A stretch of DNA of 64,000 nt from Rhizobium sp. BT04 (GTDB taxonomy: Bacteria; Pseudomonadota; Alphaproteobacteria; Rhizobiales; Rhizobiaceae), in assembly GCF_030053135.1 (NCBI RefSeq), contig NZ_CP125652.1, forward strand, positions 3,466,501 through 3,530,500. The letters are read 5' to 3'. The translations under genes were made by a program, and so were the position numbers. The notes beneath the pieces are model-generated. The model was given only the letters and a program-made list of their open reading frames with translations, did no database searches and was not told the origin of the DNA. Each line of letters begins with the position of its first letter. Positions within the stretch are counted from its first letter, which is position 1. Shown one piece after another: positions 47,409 to 55,867 of the stretch.

Positions 47409-48446
47409 ATGAGATGGAAGCGCACGATCCAGCTGCTGGATGTCCATGCCGAGGGCGAGATCGGCCGTGTGGCGATCGGTGGCGTCCCGAAAATCCCCGG
47501 CGATACCATTGCCGCCCAGCTGCATTGGTTAAACACCGATCCGAAGGGCGACGAGCTTCGCCGTTTCCTCTGCCTGGAGCCGCGCGGCGCCCCGATCGGC
47601 TCGGTCAACCTGCTGCTGCCGGCGAGGCACCCGGAGGCCGACGCCGCCTTCATCATCCTGCAGCCCGATCAGGCGCATGCGAGCTCCGGCTCGAACTCGA
47701 TCTGCGTCACCACGGCGCTGCTCGAATCCGGCATCATCGAGATGCAGGAGCCGGAAACGATCGTCACGCTCGAAACCGCGGCCGGCCTCGTCAAGGCGAC
47801 GGCAACCTGCCGCGACGGGCGCTGCGAGAAGGTCCGGCTGACGATGGTGCCGTCCTTCGTGCATGAGCTCGATGTCGAGATCAACACGCCGCATTGGGGA
47901 AAGATCAAGGCCGATATCTGCTATGGCGGCATCTTCTATGCGCTCGTCGATGTCGGCCAGATCAATCTCAAGATCGAGAAGGCCAATGCCGCCGGCCTCG
48001 TGCAGGCCGGCATGATCCTCAAGGAACTGATCAACCGCGACATCAAGGTCGTCCACCCCGAGATCCCGGCAATCTCGGGCGTCGCCTATGTGATGTTCCG
48101 CGATACCGAAGCCGATGGCACGGTGCGCACCTGCACCACCATGTGGCCCGGCCGGGCCGACCGCTCGCCCTGCGGCACCGGCAACTCCGCCAATCTCGCC
48201 ACGCTTTATGCCCGCGGCAAGGCCAAGGTCGGCGATACCTTCACCTCGAAATCGATCATTGGCTCGGAATTCGAGGTCGGCCTGCAGGCGGTCACCGAAG
48301 TGGCCGGCCGCCCGGCCGTCATCCCCACCATCACCGGCCGCGGCTTCACCTTCGGCCTGACCCAGGTAGCCCTCGACCCCTTCGACCCGCACCCGAACGG
48401 CTTCGCGCTGACGGATGTCTGGGGACCGTCGGCCGGGGAGATTTGA
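47409..48446 (+). CDS. Proline racemase family: 4-hydroxyproline 2-epimerase or 3-hydroxyproline dehydratase
   Basis: The protein has 345 residues. The second catalytic Cys is present (Cys255 in RADRSPCGTGNSA). At the first catalytic position, usually Cys in MCGHG, it has Ser93 (ASSGSNSI). Family members with Cys/Cys are racemases or epimerases, while changes at one position occur in dehydratase or mixed-activity clades. Gene order with an FAD oxidase supports hydroxyproline breakdown. No ribosome-site oddities; GGAGG is near the start. Confidence 0.85.
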   Translation: MRWKRTIQLLDVHAEGEIGRVAIGGVPKIPGDTIAAQLHWLNTDPKGDELRRFLCLEPRGAPIGSVNLLLPARHPEADAAFIILQPDQAHASSGSNSICVTTALLESGIIEMQEPETIVTLETAAGLVKATATCRDGRCEKVRLTMVPSFVHELDVEINTPHWGKIKADICYGGIFYALVDVGQINLKIEKANAAGLVQAGMILKELINRDIKVVHPEIPAISGVAYVMFRDTEADGTVRTCTTMWPGRADRSPCGTGNSANLATLYARGKAKVGDTFTSKSIIGSEFEVGLQAVTEVAGRPAVIPTITGRGFTFGLTQVALDPFDPHPNGFALTDVWGPSAGEI

Positions 48447-48539
48447 TCGCTCAGGCATGAACCCGCGGGGCGGGCGTGGGCATCGGCATTAACCACACGG
48501 GGTCACGGCCAGGGGCGCATTGTTGAGCCGCAGAACATG

Positions 48540-49355
48540 TCAGACCGGCAACTTCATCTGCTTGCGCAGGCTCTTGTCGAATGCACTGGCGGGAACGAAG
48601 CGGCGCAGGAAGTGCAGTTGACGGGCGGCTTTGCTGGCGGGATAGCGCAGTTTCGGCGATTTCGCGGTGGCTGCCTTGACGACCGCTTCGCCAACCACTT
48701 CGGGCGCATCGCCTGCCTTGATCGCGCTGTTCCAGACAGCTTGTGTCGTCTTGCGGCCGCCGTCGTAAACACCAGTCATGCGGTCGGGCTGCGTCGAGTT
48801 ATGGTCGAGAGCGGTGCGGGTAAATGCAGGTTCGACGAGCAGGACGCGGATCCCCAACGTGCGGACTTCGTGATCGAGCGATTCGGAATAACCTTCGACA
48901 GCATGTTTCGTCGCAGTGTAGAGCGCGCTAAACGGGCTCGGAATGAATCCGACGACCGAACTGATGTTGATGATGCGGCCGTTGCGCTGGTTCCGCATGA
49001 TCGGCAACACCTCGTTCGTAACACGAATGATCCCGAAGACATTCAAGTCGAAAAGTGCCTGAGCCTGTTCGATCGAGGACTCTTCCGCTCCGCCGATCAG
49101 TGCGCCACCGGCATTGTTGACGAGGACGTCGATGCGGCCAGCCTGTTTGATGACCTCGGCGATCATGCCCGCGACCGATTGACTGTCCGTCACGTCGCAG
49201 GTCAACATCGTGATGCCATTGATGGACCCGGCTGTCGCCTTGCGGCTGGTTCCAAAGACGCGGTAGCCCGCGGTTACCAGAGCCTTTGCCGTGGCGCGGC
49301 CGATACCGGCCGCTGCACCTGTGACGACGGCGACGCCGCGGTTGTTGTTGCTCAT
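48540..49355 (-). CDS. Short-chain dehydrogenase/reductase
   Basis: The protein has 271 residues with all SDR signatures: TGAAAGIG, NNAGG, INISS and the catalytic YTATK. The C-terminus (RRFVPASAFDKSLRKQMKLP) is that of the larger 'classical' ketoreductase-like subgroup. It lies in the same direction as a small ORF and on the far side of a large palindrome from a divergent TetR gene, so it is the probable TetR target. Confidence 0.9.
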   Translation of the reverse strand: MSNNNRGVAVVTGAAAGIGRATAKALVTAGYRVFGTSRKATAGSINGITMLTCDVTDSQSVAGMIAEVIKQAGRIDVLVNNAGGALIGGAEESSIEQAQALFDLNVFGIIRVTNEVLPIMRNQRNGRIINISSVVGFIPSPFSALYTATKHAVEGYSESLDHEVRTLGIRVLLVEPAFTRTALDHNSTQPDRMTGVYDGGRKTTQAVWNSAIKAGDAPEVVGEAVVKAATAKSPKLRYPASKAARQLHFLRRFVPASAFDKSLRKQMKLPV

Positions 49356-49484
49356 TTCAATTTCCTTCCGATCGTGCCGCCAACGGCAATGGGTTGTGGG
49401 ATATTACGGTCGTCGTTTTGGGTCGGGCGGCCTCGTGGGACCGCCCGGTTGGAACCTGATGTTGAAAGGGATTGCCGGTGTGAC

Positions 49485-49703
49485 TTAGTTCAGCACGCCA
49501 GCGCCGGGCCCGAGTTCAAGCAAATGCCGTTCCCCGCGGAAATCTCTTGAGTGATCGCCGTGGCGAGATGCAAACTCGACGGAGCCACCGATGCAGCGCG
49601 TAGGGGATTTGCGATCCACCCTCTCGAACGAAGTCGGTCTGTTCGGCGAGCGCAGATCCGCGAGGCCATCTTCCTGGCCGATATGGGCGATTGATATACT
49701 CAT
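49485..49703 (-). CDS. Possible small hypothetical gene (72 aa)
   Basis: The frame reads MSISIAHIGQEDGLADLRSP and ends LLELGPGAGVLN. It lies between the TetR operator and the SDR gene, in SDR direction. No family is recognised and the ribosome site is weak. The 475-base gap (49356-49830) otherwise holds only the operator. Confidence 0.35.
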   Translation of the reverse strand: MSISIAHIGQEDGLADLRSPNRPTSFERVDRKSPTRCIGGSVEFASRHGDHSRDFRGERHLLELGPGAGVLN

Positions 49704-49751
49704 GGATGCAAATCCCTGAAGTTTCGGCTATGCGTGAACTGGACAGATGCT

Positions 49752-49804
49752 ATCTATACACTGCATAAATCCCGTGTAAAGGGGAATTTATGCAGTGTAT
49801 AGAT
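49752..49804. promoter_or_regulatory. Large palindromic operator of the divergent TetR gene
   Basis: ATCTATACACTGCATAAAT (49752-49770) is repeated exactly as its reverse complement at 49786-49804 across 15 bases, in the gap before the TetR start at 49831. A 19-bp perfect arm is unusually long for a TetR site and may hold two dimer sites. Confidence 0.8.
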
Positions 49805-49830
49805 CTGGGTGCAATTTTTGAGGAATTGAC

Positions 49831-50463
49831 GTGAGCGTGACAACCCGGGAAAACTACCATCACGGCGAACTTCGCTCGGCTTTGATCGCGGCCTCCGATG
49901 AGATCATCCGGGAAAGCGGCGTCGAGGGATTTTCGTTGCGGGAGGCAGCCCGCCGGGCCGGCGTGTCGCCCGGCGCGCCGAAACACCATTTTGGCAGCAT
50001 CGTCGGCCTGCTCACCGAGGTGGCGATCGCAGCCTATGGCCAACTAGCTCGGTATTTATCCGATGCTCTCGTTGAGGATCAAACTGCTGAGCAGAAGCTC
50101 CAGTCGCTCGGGACGGCTTATGTCAGATACGCCCTCGACAATTCCGGCCATTTCCGCCTGATCTGCCGCAAGGATCTGGTCAACCGCCATCACCCCGACT
50201 TCGAGCCTGCCGTCTATTCCGCCATGGCTGGCTTCGTCCTTGCCGCCGCAGAATATTATGGATCGACTTTTCCACCGGAAACGGACCAAGCCGTGCATCC
50301 CGGCATCGTCGCGGCTGTGTCGACGATCCACGGGATTGCCCACATGGCAATCGAAGACAAATTCTCGTTCGTACTCAGAAGCGACGAGCCGGAAGCCGAG
50401 CTGCTGGGCACCTTGCTGCCGTCGATGTTGAACTTTCATTGGCCGGTGAGAGATCTGCGATGA
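49831..50463 (+). CDS. TetR-family regulator
   Basis: The protein has 210 residues. HHGELRSALIAASDEIIRES and GVSPGAPKHHFGSIVGLL form the HTH, and the C-terminal domain (about 80-205) follows the TetR_C_33/WHG type. It starts at GTG 49831 with GAGGA 6 bases upstream. It likely represses itself and the leftward small ORF/SDR through the palindrome at 49752-49804. Confidence 0.93.
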   Translation: MSVTTRENYHHGELRSALIAASDEIIRESGVEGFSLREAARRAGVSPGAPKHHFGSIVGLLTEVAIAAYGQLARYLSDALVEDQTAEQKLQSLGTAYVRYALDNSGHFRLICRKDLVNRHHPDFEPAVYSAMAGFVLAAAEYYGSTFPPETDQAVHPGIVAAVSTIHGIAHMAIEDKFSFVLRSDEPEAELLGTLLPSMLNFHWPVRDLR

Positions 50464-50524
50464 GCCGGTCAACAGCTCGCTGAAAAGCGCTCCCTCTTGG
50501 GCCGGCAACGGCGCCGATGCGACG

Positions 50525-50821
50525 TCAGCCGCGCGCCTTCAGATGAAGCATCGGATGATGTTCATAATGGCCGGCGCCGTTCTTCACGATGGGATCTTCC
50601 GACGTGATCGCCTGAATGTCTTGATCATCGCCAATCTGGTAGAGCGAGACGCCGTAGCCGCCGGCAGGATCCATCACCGGACCATGCGCGACGATCTTTC
50701 CTTCCTGGAGGTGCGTATCGAGGAAAACCCCATGCTGCTTCATCCATTGCTGCTCGTCGGCAGACATGGTCGCCAGAAAGTCTGGGCGCGGCGGAATGTA
50801 TTTGCACAGGTAGTATTTCAT
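50525..50821 (-). CDS. YciI-like protein
   Basis: The protein has 98 residues with the ferredoxin-like YCII fold: MKYYLCKYIPPRP, HLQEGKIVAHGPVMDPAGGYG and a C-terminal GAGHYEHHPML. The His/Asp pair of the pocket is present. YciI proteins remove small reactive groups or act with oxidoreductases, but no clear reaction is assigned. AGGAG lies upstream of the ATG. Confidence 0.88.
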   Translation of the reverse strand: MKYYLCKYIPPRPDFLATMSADEQQWMKQHGVFLDTHLQEGKIVAHGPVMDPAGGYGVSLYQIGDDQDIQAITSEDPIVKNGAGHYEHHPMLHLKARG

Positions 50822-51063
50822 ATCTGGCTCCTGAGTTGCCGGAACATTGAAGACGGTCGCTACGCCCCCACACTTGAGCCTTGCCTCTTTCAGCCTGTCT
50901 TCTGCGGCGGAACATCGACCCGCGTCTGGTTACTATCAATTTAAAACTAAGTCACTATCAAAAAGATATCGATATGAAGAATCTTCACGGCCCGAACGAC
51001 CATCGTCGCAGGCGCTTTGCTCGATGGTGAGCGCGGCGACGGCCAGCACCCGTCGCTTAAGGT

Positions 51064-51291
51064 TTAGGATGACGTTTCGGAGAGCGCGGAACGGCCGGTC
51101 GGCCAGGTGGACAGCGCTTGCTCGGCAACGGCCTCCAGCATCTCGCAGCTGAATCCGGCTTTGGCCTGCACCGCCACGCCATGCGTGAGAGCCATGACGA
51201 CAAGGGCATCGGCTTTGGCCGTCTCCGGTAGGTCGCCCTCAGCCTTGGCCCGTGCGAAGCCGTTCACGAAGCTGCGCCTGAGCAGCCGCAC
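51064..51291 (-). pseudogene. C-terminal remnant of a TetR-family regulator
   Basis: The frame reads RRSFVNGFARAKAEGDLPET, then LVVMALTHGVAVQAKAGFS and LEAVAEQALSTWP. This is the last quarter of a TetR effector domain. No HTH or first half follows upstream (to about 51600), so the gene has been cut. The 339-base gap beyond (51292-51630) carries no gene. Confidence 0.75.
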
Positions 51292-51630
51292 GAAAGTCGA
51301 TCAACTTGCCGCACAGGTTCCGCTTCATCCGATTCCCGCCACGGCGCCATTGAAAAGCCCGCGCCGAAGCCGGTCTTCCGCCGGCAGAGTTGAAAGAGAT
51401 TCCGCAGGTAGCGGCAACCTCGGTCTGGGACGCAGTCGTGGCTGAGATCGGCGGAGACTATCTCGAAGATTGCGCGGTCGCGTCGAACATGACACGGCTA
51501 ACCCGTTCGCCGATGGCGTCAGGTCCTGTGCGCTCGACGCCGACAAAGCCAAGCAGCTTTGGGCGAAAAGTGAGGCATAAGTCGCTAAGCACGTGTCGGC
51601 TCTGATTGAGCCGATATACCGCGGCCTCCA

Positions 51631-53178
51631 TCAACCGCGTTGCAAAATTCTGGCGCTGACCTGGTCTGTGGCAAGCTCCTCGACCGGGGCCGGCCTGCCA
51701 AGCAGATAGCCTTGGCCGATGTCGCAGCCCAAATCCTGAAGCCGCTGAAGCTGGCTCTCTTCTTCGATGCCTTCGGCGGTGATCGTCACGCCAAGTCCGG
51801 CGCCGAGCGCGATGATCGCCTTGATCACCTTGTCCTGCTTGTCGTTGGTCTCGAATGAAGCGACGAAACTCCTGTCGATCTTGATCTTGTCGAACCGGTA
51901 GTTGGAGAGCTGCGAGAGGCTGGAATAGCCTGTTCCAAAATCGTCGAGAGCGATCCTGACGCCGGCGTTCACCAGATCGTCGAGGACGATTCGTGCGGTG
52001 ACGGCGTCCTGGATGATGGCGCTCTCCGTCACCTCGAGCTCGACCCTGTGCGCAGGCAGACCGACATCGCCCAATATCTTGAGAATTCTGAGGCCCAGCA
52101 GCCGGTCGCTCAACTGGATCGGAGAAAGGTTGAACGACAGGACAAGCTCACTTGGCCAGGACAGCGCATCGGTGCAGGCATGGCGAAGCAATTGGTCGGT
52201 CAATTCGACGATCAGCCCGGCTTCCTCCGCCACGGGAATGAATTCGTTCGGCGGGATGAATTCGCCGGAGGCGGTCTTCCAGCGTGCCAGCGCCTCGAAG
52301 CCGATAATCTTGTTCGTCTTCAGGTCGACGAGCGGTTGATAATAGGGAACGATTTCAGCCTTCCTGATGGCTGATCTTAGATCGGCCTCCACCCGAATGC
52401 GTTTCGCCAACTCGTCCTGCATCGACGCCACGAAGGGCTTCACCAGATTGCGCCCCTGCTTCTTGGCGACATACATCGCGCAGTCGGAATGTCGAATGAC
52501 CTGGCTGAGGTCGTCGCCGTTCTCCGGATAGAGCGCGAAGCCGACGCTGGCGCCGAGGTCGGCGGCGACCCCATTGAATGAGAAGGGCTTGCCGATCACG
52601 CTCACGATGCGGCTCCCCAGTGCGGCAAGATCGGGATTTCCAGTGCGCCGCGCCAGAATGACGAACTCGTCTCCGCCAAGACGGAAAACATGCTCACGCG
52701 GAAAGAGCGAGGAGAGCCGCTGAGCAACCGTCTTCAGCACCGCATCACCATGATCGTGCCCCAGCAGGTCGTTGATCTTTTTGAAGCCGTCGAGATCGAT
52801 GCTGAACACGGCATAGGTCTCTTGCACCCTCTGATCGCTCATTGATTGCGCGCAGATGGATTCCAGAAATCTGCGGTTCGGCAGTTCGGTCAGCGTGTCG
52901 TGACAGGCAATCCAGTCCACGTTCTTTTCGGCCTGCAGCCTGCGATTGATCTCTCTCGAAAGATCCCTGATCCTCAGCGCGGAATAAATCAGCCCGAGAA
53001 ACCCGGAGATATTCAGAGCAAGGAGCGCGTGGTCCAGCGGATAGTGATCATGCTTCTCGATGAACGCATCCAGCCCCTCATGCCAGTGGAAGGACCACGA
53101 CAGGCTGAAGAGAAGCAGGAAGACCGCGAGCCAGGCAACGATCTCCATCTGCGGTCTGGTTGGTTGGATGCGAGGCAT
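51631..53178 (-). CDS. Membrane GGDEF-EAL cyclic-di-GMP protein
   Basis: The protein has 515 residues: two membrane helices (about 12-30 and 50-67), GGDEF domain (about 85-245) with intact GGDEF (168-172), and EAL domain (about 260-505) with intact EAL (295-297), NLSPIQ and DDFGTGYSS. Both the cyclase and phosphodiesterase sites look functional, so it could act either way in adhesion/motility control. No sensory domain is visible beyond the membrane part. Confidence 0.95.
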   Translation of the reverse strand: MPRIQPTRPQMEIVAWLAVFLLLFSLSWSFHWHEGLDAFIEKHDHYPLDHALLALNISGFLGLIYSALRIRDLSREINRRLQAEKNVDWIACHDTLTELPNRRFLESICAQSMSDQRVQETYAVFSIDLDGFKKINDLLGHDHGDAVLKTVAQRLSSLFPREHVFRLGGDEFVILARRTGNPDLAALGSRIVSVIGKPFSFNGVAADLGASVGFALYPENGDDLSQVIRHSDCAMYVAKKQGRNLVKPFVASMQDELAKRIRVEADLRSAIRKAEIVPYYQPLVDLKTNKIIGFEALARWKTASGEFIPPNEFIPVAEEAGLIVELTDQLLRHACTDALSWPSELVLSFNLSPIQLSDRLLGLRILKILGDVGLPAHRVELEVTESAIIQDAVTARIVLDDLVNAGVRIALDDFGTGYSSLSQLSNYRFDKIKIDRSFVASFETNDKQDKVIKAIIALGAGLGVTITAEGIEEESQLQRLQDLGCDIGQGYLLGRPAPVEELATDQVSARILQRG

Positions 53179-53514
53179 ATGAACAGGCTCCTGTTATCTG
53201 AAGAGCCGTCATGGCCAGTTTGCAGGACCGCATCGTCCCCGGTCGCCCTACCGTGATCGAAGACCGCCACAACTCATTCGGGCGGCATTACAAGGGTCGG
53301 GCATTACAGTCGTTGATGAAGCTGCACAGTATCGACAAATCCGTAAGATCGTCTGACCTTTGAAGGTTAATGGCGCGTTGCTTTGACGAAGGCGCGGGCG
53401 TTTCGCTGCGCGAAACGGATATTCTTCCCGCAAATCGGACGGTTCTTCGATTCCATCGTGTCTTCCTTCGTGGATGAGCTCGATGAGAAGAAGAGGGGCC
53501 GGGCTGCGGCATCC

Positions 53515-53652
53515 GCCAACCTCCCTCATCCCGCGCGGAGGCCAGAGGCCGAAGCCTCGAAGGACACGCCGCAACGTTGCTCGTTGCACGCATCGAGCGT
53601 TGGAATGCCCGCCTCGTCCTTCGAGGCCCCTGCGGGGCGCCTCAGGATGAGG
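53515..53652. repeat. Dispersed palindromic repeat, longer copy
   Basis: Outer arms CCTCATC (53524-53530) and GGATGAGG (53645-53652) and inner arms gcctcgaaggac (53554-53565) and gtccttcgaggc (53616-53627) build nested inverted repeats. Its left half aligns with 20303-20389. It lies in the 712-base gap 53179-53890, which also holds an operator/promoter and an SDR scrap. Confidence 0.75.
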
Positions 53653-53688
53653 CTCTCTTGAATGTCGGCGTTTCCCGGAAAATTCCGC

Positions 53689-53742
53689 TTGACAGCTTTG
53701 ATGATGAATATCATTAATATTTATGATGATAGTTGTCATTAT
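53689..53742 (+). promoter_or_regulatory. Promoter with TetR-type operators for the hydrolase/MDR/OYE operon
   Basis: TTGACA (53689-53694) is followed by the palindrome ATGAT-GAAT-ATCAT (53701-53714) and by a looser copy, ATGAT-AGTT-GTCAT (53726-53739). The first is the core of a 19-base match (18 identical) to 57632-57650, which precedes a divergent TetR gene. The operator would sit in the promoter spacer. Confidence 0.7.
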
Positions 53743-53800
53743 AGTGAGTGACTGAAGCTGACCACCGCGACGGTCGGCGGTCATACGGAAGGCTAAGGCG

Positions 53801-53887
53801 ATGATTGGGAAAACGGCGTTTCTCGCCGGGACATCGAGCGGCATCGGCAAGGCTCTCAAGCGTGCCGGTTCCGGGATAATGGAGTAA
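53801..53887 (+). pseudogene. N-terminal scrap of a short-chain dehydrogenase
   Basis: The frame MIGKTAFLAGTSSGIGKALK is the start of an SDR Rossmann fold with the TGxxxGIG-like loop, then it breaks into RAGSGIME and stops. It ends 3 bases before the next gene. It looks like the join point of a deletion that removed an SDR gene. Confidence 0.65.
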
Positions 53888-53890
53888 ACG

Positions 53891-54754
53891 ATGAACACGC
53901 CTATCAGGTACCTTCGGCCTGCTACCTGCTATGCCGAGGCGCCCAATCTCTGGATCAATGTGGGGGAAACAGCTTTTGCCTATCGCGACCTTGGCCCCCA
54001 AGGCGGCGTGCCGGTCGTTCTTCTCAACCATTGGGGCGCGGTGTTGGACAATTTCGATCCCCGGATTGTCGATGGTCTTGCCACCAAGCATCACGTCATC
54101 GCCACCAATTACCGGGGCATCGGCACCTCGGGCGGCACGGCCCCGCTCACCATCGCCGAGATGGCGCACGACGCGATCGCGCTGATCCGAACGCTTGGGT
54201 TCCAAAAAGTCGATCTGCTCGGCTTTTCTCTCGGGGGATTTGTCGCACAGGACATCACGCTGAAGGCGCCGGACCTTGTGCGGAAGCTCATTTTGACCGG
54301 AACAGGCCCGGCCGGCGGCAAAGGGATCAAGCAGGTCGGAGCCGTTTCCTGGCCGCTGATCATCAAAGGCCTGCTGACGCTGCGCGATCCGAAAACCTAT
54401 CTGTTTTTCACCTCGACGGCCAATGGCCGGCAAGCCGCGAAAGCCTTTCTGGATCACTTGAAAGTGCGGAAGGCGGGGAGGGACAAGGGCCCGACGCCGA
54501 GGGCATTCCTGCGGCAGCTGAAGGCGATCAAGGCCTGGGGGCAGCAGGCGCCTCAGGATCTCGGCCGCATCGATATCCCGGTCCTGATCGCCAATGGCGA
54601 CAATGATATCATGGTCCCCACAGTAAACAGCACCGATATGGCCCGCCGCATCCCCGGCGCGCAACTGGTGATCTACGACGACGCCGGGCATGGCGGGATT
54701 TTCCAGAACCACGCCGATTTCGTACCGAAGGCTTTGTCCTTCCTCGGCGCCTGA
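53891..54754 (+). CDS. Alpha/beta hydrolase
   Basis: The protein has 287 residues. The nucleophile elbow is LGFSLGGFVAQD (Ser), the oxyanion strand VVLLNHWGAVLDNFDP, the acid Asp in IANGDNDIMVP and the base His in DDAGHGGIF. It starts an operon with an MDR and an OYE (gaps of 32 and 76 bases). It is similar to hydrolases acting on esters or lactones; peroxidase-type or C-C hydrolase roles remain possible. Confidence 0.88.
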   Translation: MNTPIRYLRPATCYAEAPNLWINVGETAFAYRDLGPQGGVPVVLLNHWGAVLDNFDPRIVDGLATKHHVIATNYRGIGTSGGTAPLTIAEMAHDAIALIRTLGFQKVDLLGFSLGGFVAQDITLKAPDLVRKLILTGTGPAGGKGIKQVGAVSWPLIIKGLLTLRDPKTYLFFTSTANGRQAAKAFLDHLKVRKAGRDKGPTPRAFLRQLKAIKAWGQQAPQDLGRIDIPVLIANGDNDIMVPTVNSTDMARRIPGAQLVIYDDAGHGGIFQNHADFVPKALSFLGA

Positions 54755-54786
54755 CGCCGCAATAAAATTCGAATTGGAGAGGCCCC

Positions 54787-55791
54787 GTGAAGGCATTCGT
54801 CGTTGATAAGTACAAGAAGAAGGGCGCTCTGCGCCTGGCCGATCTGCCGGAACCGCAATTGCAGGACAATGATGTCCTGATCCGGATTCAGGCGACGGCC
54901 GTAAACCTGCTGGACTCCAAGGTCCGGGACGGAGAATTCAAGCTCATTCTCCCCTATCGTCCGCCCTTCATCCTCGGGCACGACCTTGCCGGAACGGTCG
55001 TCAAAGCCGGATCCAGGGTCAGGCGCTTCAAGGTGGGCGACGAGGTCTATGCACGGCCGCGCGATCATCGGGTCGGCACGTTCGCCGAATTCATTGCCGT
55101 CGATGAAGCCGATGTGGCGCTGAAGCCGAACAACCTCGGCATGAGCGAAGCGGCATCCATCCCGCTGGTGGGGCTGACTGCCTGGCAGGCGCTGGTCGAG
55201 GTGGGCAAGGTGAGGCCTGGCCAGAAGGTCTTCATTCAGGCCGGTTCCGGCGGTGTCGGGACTTTCGCCATTCAGCTCGCCAAGCATCTCGGCGCGACGG
55301 TGGCGACGACGACGAGCGCTGCGAATGCCGAGCTGGTCAAAAGCCTCGGGGCGGATGTGGTGATCGACTACAAGACGCAGGATTTCGAGAAGCTCCTGTC
55401 GGGCTACGATCTCGTGCTGAACAGTCAGGATCCAACGACGCTCGAAAAATCCTTGGGCGTGCTGAAGCCGGGTGGCCGGCTCATTTCCATTTCTGGTCCG
55501 CCCGATCCTGCCTTCGCGGGGGAACTCGGCCTGAACCTGTTCCTGAAACTGGTGCTGCGCCTGCTCAGCCGCGGGGTTCGGAAAAAGGCCAAGCGTCTCG
55601 GCATCACCTATTCATTCCTGTTCATGCGCGCCGAGGGACAGCAACTGGGCGAGATTGCCCGCCTGATCGAGTCAGGCGTGATCCGACCGGTCGTCGACAA
55701 GGTGTTCCCGTTCGAGAAGACCGGCGATGCGCTGACCTATGTCGAGACCGGGCTTGCGAAGGGCAAGGTGGTCATCACGGTCGCGGACTGA
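54787..55791 (+). CDS. Zinc-independent MDR oxidoreductase (quinone-reductase-like)
   Basis: The protein has 334 residues. FILGHDLAGTVVKAGSRV is the catalytic-domain signature and AGSGGVGTFAIQLAKHLGA the NADPH-binding loop; the structural-zinc cysteines of alcohol dehydrogenases are absent. Enzymes of this type reduce quinones or enones. It starts at GTG 54787 with GGAGAGG 5 bases upstream, 32 bases after the hydrolase. Confidence 0.9.
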   Translation: MKAFVVDKYKKKGALRLADLPEPQLQDNDVLIRIQATAVNLLDSKVRDGEFKLILPYRPPFILGHDLAGTVVKAGSRVRRFKVGDEVYARPRDHRVGTFAEFIAVDEADVALKPNNLGMSEAASIPLVGLTAWQALVEVGKVRPGQKVFIQAGSGGVGTFAIQLAKHLGATVATTTSAANAELVKSLGADVVIDYKTQDFEKLLSGYDLVLNSQDPTTLEKSLGVLKPGGRLISISGPPDPAFAGELGLNLFLKLVLRLLSRGVRKKAKRLGITYSFLFMRAEGQQLGEIARLIESGVIRPVVDKVFPFEKTGDALTYVETGLAKGKVVITVAD

Positions 55792-55867
55792 GGTCGACCT
55801 GACCGACGCGGCGTCTGTTGTGAGGCGAACGCCAGACATAACTTCCAACTCTTGGTGAAAGTGAAAA

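Noticed and set aside
53248..53898. 216-codon leftward frame in the 53.2-53.9 kb gap
   Set aside because: It runs through the palindromic repeat and promoter and has no recognisable domain.
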